The translations under genes were made by a program, and so were the position numbers. A model generated the notes under the pieces. It was given only the letters and a program-made list of their open reading frames with translations, was not told where the DNA came from and made no database searches. DNA of 64,000 nucleotides from Chelydra serpentina (taxonomy: Eukaryota > Chordata > Testudines > Chelydridae): the NCBI GenBank assembly GCA_037349315.1, contig JBAIAC010000020.1, positions 2,170,001 through 2,234,000 on the forward strand, written 5' to 3'. How positions within the stretch are numbered: position 1 is the stretch's first letter; every line of letters starts with the position of its first letter. This document shows, in pieces, positions 42,840 to 53,507 of the stretch.

Positions 42840-43125
42840 GGGTATGTCTATACTTACCCGTCGCGTCGGAGGCGCAGGATCGATGTTCTGGGTTCGATTT
42901 ATCGCGTCTTGACAAGACGCGATAAATCAAACCAGGAAGTGCTTCGCCGTCGACGCTGGTAATCCAGCTCGACGAGCGGAGTAGGCGGAGTCGACGGGGG
43001 AGCCTGCGCGCCGCGTCTGGACCACAGGTAAGTTCGAACTAAGGTACTTCGACTTCAGCTACGTTATTAACGTAGCTGAAGTTGCGTATCTTAGTTCGAC
43101 AGGGGGGGTTAGTGTAGACCTAGCC
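42840..43125. mobile_element. Harbinger-type MITE, copy 1 (in ERV LTR)
   Basis: The ends GGGTATGTCTATAC and GTGTAGACCTAGCC are inverted repeats, with TCA duplicated on both sides. The interior has two hairpins: TTATCGCGTCTTG/CAAGACGCGATAA, and ACTTCAGCTACGTTA with its complement. The 3-bp duplication and the GTCTAYAC terminus fit PIF/Harbinger. It is a close relative of the copy at 63429. Confidence 0.9.
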
Positions 43126-43269
43126 TCATACTGCGAGACTTGGGAAAGCAGACTCTGTGTCTGATCCAGGGGGGAAATAACACAGAGTTAGTGTGATCTA
43201 ACCTTGAAGATAATGATGTTCTGAGAACAGAAGTGAGACAGAAGTGAGAAAATAATGGAATGGGCAGGA

Positions 43270-43850
43270 CATAACATAAATAAATTGCAGATGTGAGTTT
43301 GAAAGGACCTGCTCAGGCGGTCCGCCAAGGTGTTCTGGGCTCCTGGGAGAAACAAGGCTACCAGGTGAATGGAGCAGACTATGCAAAAGTCCCAGAGCTG
43401 AGTTGCCTCTCGGCAGAGGGGGAGGGAGTGTGCCCCTCCCTGTCTGTTGATGTAATGCATGGCCGTCGTGTTGTCTGTAAGGATGGAGACACAACGGCCC
43501 TGTAAGTGTTGAGCGAAGGCTTGGCAGGCAAGACGTACCGCTCGGAGTTCTCTGACATTGATGTGTAATGTCAGCTCCTGTTCTGACCACAGGCCCTGCG
43601 TTTGGAAGTTCTGCAGGTGAGCCCCCCAGCCGAGGGATGACGCATCCGTAGTCAAGGCACGGGAAGGCTGAGGTGGATGAAAGGGAACACCTGACATCAC
43701 ATGTGCGGGGTCCAGCCACCAGTTGAGGGAGGCTAGGACTTGCGGTGGGACCGTCAGAATCATATCGAGGTTGTCCCTGTGTGGCCGGTATGCGGAGGCC
43801 AGCCATGCTTGGAGGGGCCGTAGTCGTAACCTGGCGTGAGCTGTCACGAA
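43270..43850 (-). pseudogene. DIRS-1 RNase H domain
   Basis: The frame reads ALTTDASSLGWGAHL (first catalytic Asp), LTLHINVRELRAVRLACQAF (Glu), CVSILTDNTTAMHYINRQGG (second Asp) and PGAQNTLADRLSRSF (final Asp). This is the RNase H fold used by DIRS elements. The frame is open across the domain, then the element is truncated. Confidence 0.85.
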
Positions 43851-44883
43851 GGTGCATGATGCCATATGACCCATGAGGCTGAGGCAGCAGCGGGCTGTTG
43901 AAGTTGGGAAGGCTTGGAGGCTGCGTATGGCGGCTGCAAGTGTTTGAAAGCGAGCCTCTGGGAGGAACGCCCTGGCGAGAGTAGAGTCCAGTATTGCCCC
44001 ATGAAGTCTATTCTCTGTGTTGGCACCAAAGTGGACTTTTCTACGTTCAGCAGGAGGCCCAGACGGTTGAACATGTCCATGGCCTTGCGAATGTGAGACT
44101 GGACCTGGTTGGCGGAGTTGCCACGGATAAGCCAGTCGTCGAGGTAGGGGAATACCTGAACTCTTTGACGCCGAAGGGCGGCTGCTACCACTGCCATGCA
44201 CTTCGTAAAGACCCTCGGTGCTGTTGAGAGGCCGAATGGCAGGACCGCGAACTGGAAGTGTCTCTGGCCACTACGATGCGCAGGAAGCGTCTGTGAGATG
44301 GGTAGATGGCAATATGGAAATACGCGTCCTTCATGTCGAGGGCGGCGTACCAGTCTCCCTGATCCATAGAGGGGATAATAGTGCCCAGGGAGAGCATACG
44401 GAATTTCAACTTTACCATAAATTTGTTGAGACCCCGTAAATCCAGGATAGGACGTAGCCCCCCCTTCGCCTTTGGGATTAGGAAATAACGGGAGTAGAAT
44501 CCCTTGCCTCTGAGATCTCTTGGGACCTCCTCCACCGCTCCTACAGTGAGGAGTTCGTGTACCTCCTGGATAAGGAGTTGCTCGTGAGAAGGGTCCCTGA
44601 AGAGGGACGGGGTGGGAGGGTGGGATGAAGGCGGGGAGACGAACTGCAATCGGTATCCCCCTTGGACGGTATGTAAGACCCAGCGGTCCGTGGTGATATG
44701 TGACCACGCCGGGGAGAAGGGGGAGAGGCGGTTCAGGAACAGGAGGGCAGGATCGGTTGGGACTGGTACTCCGGCCTCGAGCGCCCCTTCAAAAATTTTG
44801 TTTGGGCCCCGACGATGGCTTGTGGGGGCCCTGCCTCTGGCCTGTCTGTCGGCCGGGCTGCTGTCTCCGACCCCCTCGACCAC
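43851..44883 (-). pseudogene. DIRS-1 reverse transcriptase, frameshifted
   Basis: KGFYSRYFLIPKAKGGLRPI, ILDLRGLNKFM and ALDMKDAYFHIAIYPSHRRF (motif A) lie in one frame. HFQFAVLPFGLSTAPRVFTK (motif B) and YLDDWLIRG (motif C, catalytic YLDD) lie in another. The switch occurs near 44,270. All RT catalytic blocks are recognisable and of DIRS type. Confidence 0.88.
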
Positions 44884-45718
44884 GCGGCCTCCTGTAGAAG
44901 TCCTGTCGTGGTGCGGGTGGGAAGTAGGTGCGTCGTACGAAAGGCCGGAAGGGCCTGCGCTGCGTCGCAGGGGTATGCATCCCCAGCGTGCGGATGATGG
45001 TACGACCGTCTTTCAGGGTCTGCAGCTTTGGGTCGGTTTTTTCGGAAAACAGACCCTGCCCATCAAAGGGTAGGTCCTGGATCATATGCTGGACCTCTGC
45101 TGGGAGGGTGGAGGATTGCAACCAGGAGATACGCCGCATGGCGACTCCCGAGGCGATAGTCCTGGCAGCGGAGTCGGCGATGTCCAGAGAGGCCCGCAAC
45201 GACGTCCTGGCCAGCTTTTTGCCCTCCTCCATGAAAGCCTTGTACTCCTGCCTGGACTCTGGAGGTATAAGTTCTTTGAATTTCTCCATAGAGACCCAGG
45301 TGTTATAGCCATAGCGGCTCAGGAGTGCCTGTTGGTTCGCCGCACGAAGCTGTAGGCCCCCCCCTGAGTAGATCTTTCTGCCAAACAAGTCTAGGCGCTT
45401 GGCGTCCTTTGACTTTGGGGCTGGGGCCTGTTGGCCATTCCTCTCCCTCTCGTTGACCGATTGGACCACCAGTGAACACGGAGGGGGGTGCGTGTATAGA
45501 TACTGAAAGTCTCTCGGGGGTGCCATGTACTTTCTCTCTACCCCCCTGGCAGTGGGGGGTATTGAGGCTGGCGTCTGCCAGATGGATGTGGCGTTGGCCA
45601 GTATGGTGCGCACAAATGGTAAGGCAACCCTGGTGGGGGCATCGGTCATCAGGATGTCCACCACGGGGTCCTCCAGTTCAGGGACCTCCTCTATCTGGAG
45701 GTCCATGTTGAGGGCCAA
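44789..45718 (-). pseudogene. DIRS-1 gag, C-terminal part
   Basis: The frame carries MDLQIEEVPELEDPVVDILM, LPFVRTILANATSIWQTPAS, GVERKYMAPPRDFQYLYTHP and AFMEEGKKLARTSLRASLDI. It ends in an Arg/Gly-rich tail (RGRGGRRQQPGRQTGQRQG) suited to nucleic acid binding. It is separated from the N-terminal gag frame by the shift caused by the duplication at 45827-46180. Confidence 0.8.
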
Positions 45719-45826
45719 TCTGCGTAGCAGGTCTTGATGGTCCCTGAGATCAATGGGAGGCGGGCCGGATGATCATGCTCCTGCCACTGCCTCGTCAGGA
45801 GAGGAGGAGGAGGACAGGCCTTGGGC

Positions 45827-46180
45827 GAGCGGGTCCTCGACAGGTACCGCTTCGGAGCCCAGGACTGGGGGCTCCGGTTCTGTCTGCTCTACCTCTGGCG
45901 GAGGCCGGGAGACTGTAGCCTCTGGAGGTCGGGAGACTGTAACCTCTGGCGCTCTACGCTCCAAAGTGGTCGAGGTGGGAGCTCTTGGTGGTACCAAGCG
46001 GGTACCACCAAGAGCGGGTCCTCGACAGGTACCGCTTCGGAGCCCAGGACTGGGGGCTCCGGTTCTGTCTGCTCTACCTCTGGCGGAGGCCGGGAGACTG
46101 TAGCCTCTGGAGGTCGGGAGACTGTAACCTCTGGCGCTCTACGCTCCAAAGTGGTCGAGGTGGGAGCTCTTGGTGGTACC
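45827..46180. repeat. 169-bp direct repeat inside DIRS-1 gag
   Basis: The sequence 45827-45995 is repeated at 46012-46180, offset 185 bp, with a 16-bp spacer AAGCGGGTACCACCAA that forms a palindrome with the preceding bases. As 185 is not a multiple of three, the repeat shifts the gag frame. Confidence 0.9.
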
Positions 46181-47730
46181 CTCTGGGCTTCGTAGTAGGC
46201 CATAGGGGTCCAGAATGGCCATCGCTCCTGAACCTGCCCGGTCTCTGGCAGGTGGCCCTGCTCACTGATGGTGCGGTCCTCAGCATAGAGGTCGCTGCCA
46301 GCTCTGGAAGAGCGGGATCCAGAGCGCGAAGGCCAGGGTGGGGCAGAATAGCCATGCAGTGACGTCTGCGTGGCCAGGGTCTGCCTCCTTGGTGGGGACC
46401 GGTGCCGGGATGGTATCTGGTGCCGGGAGCCTGATCGGTACCGGGATGGTGTCCGGTGCCGGGAGCCGGATCGGTACCGGGATGGTGTCCGGTGCCGGGA
46501 GCCGGATCGGCGTCGAGAGCCGGATCGGCGCCGGGATGGAGACCGGTGTCGAGAGCCGGATCGGAGACGAGACCTGGAGCGGTACCGGCGATGATCTCGG
46601 TACCGTGACACAGATCTGGACCTGGAACGTCTCGGCGATCTGCGCGTCGACCGGCCGCGGGACCGGGAGCAGCGTTGAGAGTCAGGGTACCTCCGCGTGG
46701 AGGGGGACCTGGAGCGGTACTGCGAGTACGAACGGCGCCGGGATTGAGATCGGTGCCGGGACTGCGAGCGGTATCTTGGAGACGCCGGTGGCTGCTGGCT
46801 GGTCTCCGCCTGCGGCACCGGGTGGAAGATGGCCGGTTTGCCGCGTGAAGTAATGATCCGCACCAGCGGTACCGTAGACGGGGTCGGTGCCGGAGCGGTC
46901 ATCTGAATCAGGTCCCGTGCCGCTGCGAAGGTGTCCGGCGTGGACGGCAGCGTAAGCTCAACCACGGAGCGTGCCGGGGAGCTGGCGGTTACCGAGCTCA
47001 ACGGCCCTCGCGGGACCGGAGTCGTCGGTACCGGAGCCTGCAGAGGCTGACCTGCACTCAACGGCCTCTCGGGTGCCGGAGTTGGCAGGGCCGGCGCCGG
47101 TGTTGACGGCGGCGCCGGACTCAACGGCCTATGGTGGGCCGGAGTAAGTGGCACGGAGACCACTGGCACCGAACTCAACGGTCCTTGCGGTACCGGAGTT
47201 GGCGGTGCGGGCGCCTCAACAGACCTAGGCAGATCTGGAGCTGGCTGCGCATGCAGCGGCGCCTTAGTCGGTCCTCCCGACTTCTTCGCTCTCGGGGACA
47301 GAGGGCGGCTCTGCGAGGTCCCAGGCAGAGAAGGACGGTGCCGGGGTTCTTTTCCGGAGCTCGGGCGTTCCGGTGCCGCAGACGTTGAGGCTGCCGGGGT
47401 CGGTGCTGGGGTTCGTTGCGGCGCCGACATCGGGCTAAGCGATGCCTCTAAAAGGAGCTGCTTTAAGCGAATGTCCCGCTCCTTTTTGGTCCGCGGCTTG
47501 AAGGACTTACAAATGCGGCACTTGTCCGGAAGGTGAGATTCCCCGAGGCACTTGAGACAGGAGGCGTGCGGATCTCCTGTGGGCATCGGCTTCTGGCATG
47601 CCGAGCAAGGTTTGAATCCCGGAGAGCCAGGCATTGGCCCGGTACCAGGGTGGGGATAAGGGAGGAGCCCCTTATCTCCAGCTACTATTGTCACTAACAA
47701 AGATAACGAACTATCAACAACTATTAACAA
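45889..47730 (-). pseudogene. DIRS-1 gag, N-terminal part
   Basis: Near residue 40 lies a Cys/His cluster (CSACQKPMPTGDPHASCLKC, then CRICKSF) typical of DIRS gag. It is followed by a basic DIRLKQLLLEA segment and Pro/Ala-rich low complexity. A long Ser/Arg repeat region follows (units like SRYRSGSRHRTP). The frame terminates after the out-of-frame internal duplication. The long plus-strand ORFs here are antisense shadows of this biased sequence. Confidence 0.82.
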
Positions 47731-48023
47731 CTAATTAACAGTACTTAAACTATCTAAAAGATAAACGAGTGCTAATGAAGCTAGGGCTGTGGAGGTCAGC
47801 GAGCTGCTCTCCACTGTTCCAACGACCGACACGGGCGGTAAGAAGGAACTGAGAGGGCGATGGGCCGGCTGGGGTATATATCGGGACACCTAACGGCGCC
47901 ACTCCAGGGGGCGCCAGCCGGCCCACCGAGTGTTGCTAGGGTAAAAATCTTCCGACGATCGTGCACGCCGCGTGCGCACACCTAACTGGCTGGAATACAT
48001 ATGAGCAAGCACTCGAAGAAGAA
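47731..48023 (-). repeat. DIRS-1 terminal repeat and leader
   Basis: The stretch with GGCGCCACTCCAGGGGGCGC, GTTGCTAGGGTAAAAATCTT and CACTCGAAGAAGAA matches both ends of DIRS-2 (in inverted orientation at 55421-55706). It is the outer end of this element. Confidence 0.85.
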
Positions 48024-48187
48024 TCATAGAATCTCAGGGTTGGAAGGGACCTTAGGAGGTCATCTAGTCCAACCCCCTGCTCAAATTCCCAATTTTTGCC
48101 CCAGATCCCTAAATGGCCCCATCAAGGATTGAACTCACAACCCTGAGTTTAGCAGGCCAATGCTCAAACCACCTAGCTATCCCTCCC
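48023..48187 (-). mobile_element. Cry I-type SINE with CR1 tail
   Basis: On the minus strand a GGGAGGGATAGCT head (A box region) and GAGTTCAATCC B box lead to a CR1 tail ending CCCTGAGATTCTATGATTCT. It lies exactly at the DIRS-1 outer end. Confidence 0.85.
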
Positions 48188-48528
48188 TATGTCCTTAGAC
48201 AGTTTGTGGTGACCCATCAGGTAAGAACACAGGTCTGTTCAGTCTGGCCAGAAAGATTAAGGGGTTGTGGTGATCCCTAATTAAGGGTGTTGTGGTGATG
48301 CCCTCAGAGAGGTTGTGGTGACCTCTCAGGAATAGGAAATTGATGCATCGTGGTGTGAATGAATGTATAAATAGGGCTTGGGGTGTGTGTGTGTGTCAGT
48401 GAGAGTGATTTGAATAGAGTGGTGGGGTTTTTTGGCTTTGTGAGCCGCTGACTCAACGGACAAGAGAGAGAAGTGTCCTTAGTCTGGGAGCCACTGCAGT
48501 GGGCAGGGAAACCCCCCCTTTTTAGAGA
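48188..48528 (+). promoter_or_regulatory. ERV 5' LTR remainder and leader
   Basis: Four degenerate copies of GTTGTGGTGAYC (48199-48330) look like U3 enhancer repeats. TATAAATAG at 48366-48374 is the probable core promoter, followed by a GT microsatellite. The R/U5 border and primer binding site are not certain. The leader ends at the gag ATG at 48529. Confidence 0.6.
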
Positions 48529-49850
48529 ATGGGTGGAAATCTGTCCAAGACTGTCCCTGCTCCACCGGTTGATTATATGTATGTGCGTTATAGCCCTAGG
48601 ACTTGTAAGTATCTAGAGAGGTGGAATTTTAACACGCGTGATGATTCATCTAAACAATTCCCACAAGAAGGTACCTTCAATTTAATTAGGATTGTCCACC
48701 TCAGAGGCGCTCTTTTTTTCACCGAAAATCCCTCATGGGCAGTGGGAACAGTTTGTTTATTGGTGGGAGGAAGCTACAAAAAGACTCCATGAGTCTCGGG
48801 TGTGGAGTCTAAAAGACTCCCAGGAGAAATTGAAGGCACAAATGCAGGAGTTAAAAACCAAGTGTAGGCTGTTTCCCAGCCCGAGCAGCAACTTCAACTC
48901 CCTCGGCTCCCTTATATCCCCAATTAATTAAGTCTGAGAGCGAGAAAGAGACAGCCGAGGATATTGTGGAATTTTTTTAGTGCTGGTCGACAGCCAGAAG
49001 TGCCTTCTCCCCCCATTTTTCCCCCTCCGCACACTGTGCCGCCTGATTATTTACAGGCAGGCAGCAGTGTTTTACAGAGGCAGCCATCGCCTCCTGCTTC
49101 TCCCCTACAAGTTATTCCCTCATTATCAGTTCAGGATGCAGCATCTTCCTCACTTCTTTCTGGGGGGGTCTTCTGTTTTACTGGGGGAGTTTTCTGCTTC
49201 ACCACCCAACAGTGCTGGGTCAGGGGTTGTTCCCGATTCCACCGGTATCTCACTAGACTCAATTGCCAACCATACCAGGAGTCAATTGAACCAGTCAGCA
49301 CTGTTCCAGGCTCTCTTAAGACAATTGCCTGGAGATGGGAACAATTTGGTTACAGTGCACGCCCCTTGGACACCGGGGGATCTTAGAAATCTGGTTAAGG
49401 AATTTCCTAATATCAGGGAGGATCCAGAAAAATTTAGAGAAGAACTCCAGACAGTAATTCAGTGTTATAATCAATCATGGGCTGACATCAACCAAATTTG
49501 TATCGGCTGGCAAACAAAACCTCTTTCTGAATTGGTAACGGTTGCCAACCACTGTACAGCTTGTCTAGAGCAGAAAAAGGAAAACACAGAGGCGAAACTT
49601 TGGCTTTACAGCTACAAACTTATCAATCCAGAGGTCGTGGGGTAATGAGGGGTGGGCAAGGATGAGGATGGGGAAGAGGAAGAGGAAGAGGGGGAGGTCC
49701 CCCATATCTTCCCCCAGAGAATTCTGTGTGCCACTACTGTGGCCAGGTGGGGCATTTGAAAAATGAATGCTTAAATAGGCTTCCTCAGAACTACTCACTC
49801 CTGGTCCCAAACCTTGATGCGCCTGTCTTTTCTCCACCAGAAAACCCCTA
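48529..49850 (+). pseudogene. ERV gag (matrix, capsid, nucleocapsid), frameshifted
   Basis: The start MGGNLSK has a glycine at position 2 and fits a myristoylated matrix. A Pro-rich segment follows in other frames. The capsid region, about 49260-49640, contains TPGDLRNLVKEFPNIREDPE and KFREELQTVIQCYNQSWADI, close in layout to gamma/epsilon retroviral capsids. After a stop, a Gly/Arg-rich run and a single CCHC knuckle CHYCGQVGHLKNEC (about 49729-49770) mark the nucleocapsid. At least three frame changes (near 48690, 48960 and 49645) make it non-coding today. Confidence 0.8.
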
Positions 49851-49881
49851 TTAGGATAGCCTGAGAGAATTTAGCTGCATC

Positions 49882-50375
49882 ATGAATCCTTTGCTTCCTA
49901 TCAATCAAGAAGGTCCATATGTAAATTGTGATATTGCAGGAAAAACTGTGGCTTGCCTAGTAGATACAGGTGCCAGCAGATCAGCATTACGGTCTGCTGA
50001 ATTTCCCTCTGTTCCCTTATCATCTTCTTCTGTTAATGCAGTTGGCATTTCAAACCAACCAGTTTCTCATCCAGGCACAAAACCCCTTTCTGTTTCCGTG
50101 GGGCCCCTTATGGATCAACATGCCTTTTTGCTTAGCCCTTCCTCCCCGTCAATCTGTTAGGAAAGGATCTTCTATGTAAATTGGGTTGTACCATCTATTG
50201 TACACCAGATGGCGTATTCTTAGAAGTTCCAGATGAGAATACAAATCTGGTCCTGGCAACCCTCCAGACTAAGGAGCCAGCACAAACAAACACAGCCCTC
50301 AACAGTGACCTTGCTAACTTGTTATCACAGGTTCCTGCTTGCCTATGGTCTCAGCATGCAAATGAAGTGGGGTGA
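49882..50375 (+). pseudogene. ERV protease and pol N-terminus, frameshifted
   Basis: GPYVNCDIAGKTVACLVDTG and ASRSAL give the DTGA aspartic protease active site. The frame breaks near 50,160. The continuation GCTIYCTPDGVFLEVPDE resumes in another frame and leads to the RT. Confidence 0.8.
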
Positions 50376-51236
50376 GATTCAAAGTGCAGAACCAGTTAAA
50401 ATCTTGGTGGACCCTTCTAAACCTTTACCTAGGGTTCCCCAATATCCACTATGACCTGATGCAGAAAAGGGCATAGCCCCAGTAATAGATTCTTTGTTAA
50501 AACAAGGTATTGTGGTTCCTGTTATTGGTTCTTGTAATACTCCAATTTTCCCTGTAAAGAAACCAGGAAAGAACATTTATTGCTTTGTTCAAGATCTCCG
50601 TGCGATTAATGCTGTTGTATTGCCATGTTATCCTGTGGTTCCAAATCCGGCAACTATTTTGTCTTGTATTCCTTCTACAGCCACTTATTTTACTGTTGTG
50701 GATCTTTGTTCCATCTTCTTTTCTATTCCCATTCACCCTGAGAGCCAATATTTGTTTGCCTTTACCTATAAGGGACGCCAACACACTTAGACTCGCTTAC
50801 CCCAAGGGTATACAGAATCGCCCTCCCTGTTTTCTCAGATCTTAAAGAAGGATCTGGATGATGTGGCTTTTCCAAGAAAATCTACACTTATCCAGCATGT
50901 GGATGACCTTTCGCTTGCTTCTCCTTCCTATGATTCTTGTAAAACTGATACTATGATTCTTTTGACTGCTCTTGCTCTAAAAGGTCATAAGGCCTCCCGA
51001 GAAAAGCTTCAGTTGTGCCAATCTAGAGTGCATTACTTGGGTCATGATATTTCATCTGGCTCTCGTCATTTGTCAGATTCTCGTATTACAGCCATTCTAA
51101 GATTGCCTAGGCCTGTTACTGTCTCTCAGATGCGAACCTTTCTTGGGATGACTGGATATTGCAGACCGTGGATTTTAGGTTATGCAACAATAATCAAACC
51201 GCTTCAAGAGTTAACCAAATTGGATACCCCTGAGCC
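50376..51236 (+). pseudogene. ERV reverse transcriptase
   Basis: LLKQGIVVPVIGSCNTPIFP, VKKPGKNIYCFVQDLRAINA, FTVVDLCSIFFSIPIHPESQ (motif A) and LFAFTYKGRQ are followed by a stop. The frame then continues to the catalytic box, which reads HVDDLSLAS: the usual Tyr of YVDD is replaced by His. The thumb segment RTFLGMTGYCRPWILGYATI and PLQELTK follows. The order and wording match the gamma/epsilon retrovirus group. It is interrupted by a CR1 tail immediately downstream. Confidence 0.88.
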
Positions 51237-51242
51237 ACTCTT

Positions 51243-51329
51243 CATAGAATCATAGAATCTCAGGGTTGGAAGGGACCTCAGGATCTAGTCCAACCCCCTG
51301 CTCAAAGCAGGACCAACCCCAACTAATTA
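51243..51329 (-). mobile_element. CR1 3' tail inserted in ERV pol
   Basis: About 87 bp of CR1 3' end is flanked by ACTCTT on both sides (51237-51242 and 51330-51335). Removing it rejoins the RT connection domain. Confidence 0.9.
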
Positions 51330-51335
51330 ACTCTT

Positions 51336-52289
51336 GTGATCCCAGGAGGCGGAACAAGCCTTTGTAACTATTAAACAAGCTCTTTCTAGTGCCCCTGCCC
51401 TTGGACTTCCTGATTATGCTAAACTCTTTATTCTTTTCTGTCATGAGTGGAATGGATTTGCTTTGGCTGTGTTAACACAGAAACATGGAGATAAACACCG
51501 TCCACTTGCTTACTATAGCACTGCGTTGGATCCGGTAGCAACTGGTTTTCCGCCCTGCCTTAAGGTTGTCATGGTGGCAGTTTTATCTGTGCAGTTATCT
51601 GAAAATATCATTTTGGGCTCACCATTAACCATTTCTGTCCCTCATGCTGTAGCAGCCCTTCTGTTAAAATCAAGGATGCAGCATTTGTCTACTTCTCGAC
51701 TTACCAAGTATGAGCTTGTCCTGTTATCTTCGTCTCATATTATCTTGGCTCGTTGCCCCATTCTGAATCCTGCTTCCCTGTTACCTGGACTTCAAGACGG
51801 GGAGGCTCATGATTGCAGATCTATTACTTCTCTTCTTGCCCGCCCTAGGGAAGATCTTACTGATGTGCCTTTGCAGAATCCTGACCTTATTTATTTTGTA
51901 GATGGTTCCTGTTTGCGAAACTCTGAGGGAAAATTGGTTGCTGGTTATGCTGTCTGTTCTTCCTATTCTGTTACTGAAAGCGCTTCAGGTGGCTGAGCTC
52001 ATAGCCTTGACTAGGGCATGCATTTTGGCACAAGATCAAACTGTTACTATTTATACTGACTCTCGTTATGCTTTTGGAGTGGCTCATGATTATGGTGTGC
52101 TTTGGAAATATAGAGGTTTTCTTACATCCTTTGGTTCTCCTATAAAGAATAGTTGGTATATTTCAGCTCTTTTGGATGCCCTTTTGTTAGCCAAAGCTAT
52201 TGCTTTTGTGAAATGCATTGCTCATCAGACCCCTCATGATGAAGTTACTTGTGGAAATGCTTTGGCTGATTGAACAGCCAAGGATGCTG
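51336..52289 (+). pseudogene. ERV RT connection and RNase H
   Basis: The connection domain contains SSAPALGLPDYAKLFILFCH and RPLAYYSTALDPVATGFPPC. The RNase H part has DLIYFVDGSCLRNSEG (first Asp), AELIALTRA (Glu), TVTIYTDSRYAFGVAHDYG (second Asp) and GNALAD before a stop in the usual linker. One frame change lies near 51,990. The gypsy fragment begins right after AAKDAA-type linker codons. Confidence 0.87.
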
Positions 52290-52818
52290 CCCATTCCCAG
52301 TTCGATGCATACCCCATACCACACATCGACGAACTGGTGGACTGACTGGGTAGTGCTCGATTCTTGACTACACTGGATCTGACAAAAGGGTACTGGCAGA
52401 TTCCCCTGACCAAAGAAGCTAAAGAAAAGACAGTTTTCTCCACCCCGGACGGGCTATTGCAGTACACCGTCCTCCCTTTTGGGCTACATGGGGCCCCGGC
52501 CACATTCCAGCACCGCATACCTAGATGATGTCATCATCCATATGCCAGACTGGGGAACCCACTTGGAGAAAGTTGAGGCAGTACTGTGCACCTTAAGGCG
52601 GGCTGGCCTCACTGCTAATCCCACTAAATGTGCCATAGGGCTAGCAGAGGCTAGGTACCTGGGATATATTGTAGGAAGGGGCATAGTGAAGCCCCAAATG
52701 AATAAACTAGAGGCGATTCAAAACTGGCCCTGGCCGACCCGAATGAAGCAGCTCCACACGTTCCTAGGTGTGGTAGGCTACTACCGACGTTTTATTCCCC
52801 ACTTTGCCACTAGGGCAA
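52290..52818 (+). pseudogene. gypsy reverse transcriptase fragment
   Basis: PIPHIDELVD then a stop, FLTTLDLTKGYWQIPLTKEA (motif A), VLPFGLHGAPATFQH (motif B) and YLDDVIIHMPDW (motif C) are of Ty3/gypsy type. About 15 codons between motifs B and C are missing. The thumb FLGVVGYYRRFIPHFA follows, and the SINE then cuts the frame. Confidence 0.87.
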
Positions 52819-53002
52819 GTCATAGAATCATAGAATATCAGGGTTGGAAGGGACCTTAGGAGGTCATCTAGTCCAACCCCCTGCTCAAAGCAGGACCAAT
52901 CCCCAATTTTTGCCCCAGATCCCCAAATGGCCCCCTCAAGGATTGAACTCACAACCCTGGGTTTAGCAGGCCAATGCTCAAACCACTGAGCTATCCCTCC
53001 CC
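52819..53002 (-). mobile_element. Cry I-type SINE in gypsy
   Basis: A near-complete SINE on the minus strand, from GGGGAGGGATAGCTCAGTGG to the CR1 tail ATTCTATGATTCTATGAC. It divides the gypsy RT from RNase H and is younger than the gypsy fragment. Confidence 0.9.
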
Positions 53003-53507
53003 TAACGGACCTGGTGAAAGCCCGAGGTCCAGACATGGCCCTTTGTAATGACCCCGTACTCATAGCCCCAGACTTTAACAAGGAATTTATTTTACAAACA
53101 GATGCTTCCGAGGTGGGGTTGGGGGCGGTTCTGTTGCAAATGGTGGGAGAAGAGGAACACCTGATCCTCTACCTAAGTAGAAAGCTTCTCCCAAGAGAAC
53201 AGAAATACGCAGTAGTTTAGAGAGAATGCCTTGCTGTCAAATGGACTATGGAGACCCTGCGTTATTACCTCTTAGGCTGGCGATTTACTCTTGTGATGGA
53301 CCATGCACCCTTCCAGTGGATGCAGCGGAATAAGGAAAAGAATGCAAGGGTCACCAGATCATTCTTATCCCTCCAACCATTCCAGTTCCGCATACGGTAC
53401 AGGGCTGGATGCCACCATGGCAATGCTGATGGTTTGTCACGAGCGCACTGCCTGGTGTCCCAAGTTGCCCAACTCTATGGTGTTGAGCAGAGGGGGTGGG
53501 ATGGATA
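53003..53507 (+). pseudogene. gypsy RNase H region
   Basis: LTDLVKARGPD, FILQTDASEVGLGAVLLQMV (catalytic Asp), ILYLSRKLLPREQKYAVV, a TAG stop, then RECLAVKW, FTLVMDHAPFQWM and HHGNADGLSRAH. This is typical of vertebrate Ty3/gypsy elements and is disabled by the stop. Confidence 0.85.

Larger units (their letters stand above)
43190..48023 (-). mobile_element. DIRS-type retrotransposon, copy 1 (lacks recombinase)
   Basis: On the minus strand it runs from a terminal repeat (48023 inward, TTCTTCTTCGAGTGCTTGCT) through gag, reverse transcriptase and RNase H. It then ends at about 43190-43300 without the tyrosine recombinase and left end. It sits in the ERV 5' LTR, and the left boundary is only approximate. 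The terminal repeat matches the ends of copy 2. Confidence 0.85.

Noticed and set aside
45753..46853. Several plus-strand ORFs of 116-171 codons rich in Gly, Arg and Asp
   Set aside because: Antisense of the Ser/Arg and Pro repeats of DIRS-1 gag.
48475..48510. Retroviral primer binding site at TGGGAGCCACTGCAG
   Set aside because: It starts with TGG but no preceding CA border of the LTR and no convincing match to a tRNA 3' end could be established.
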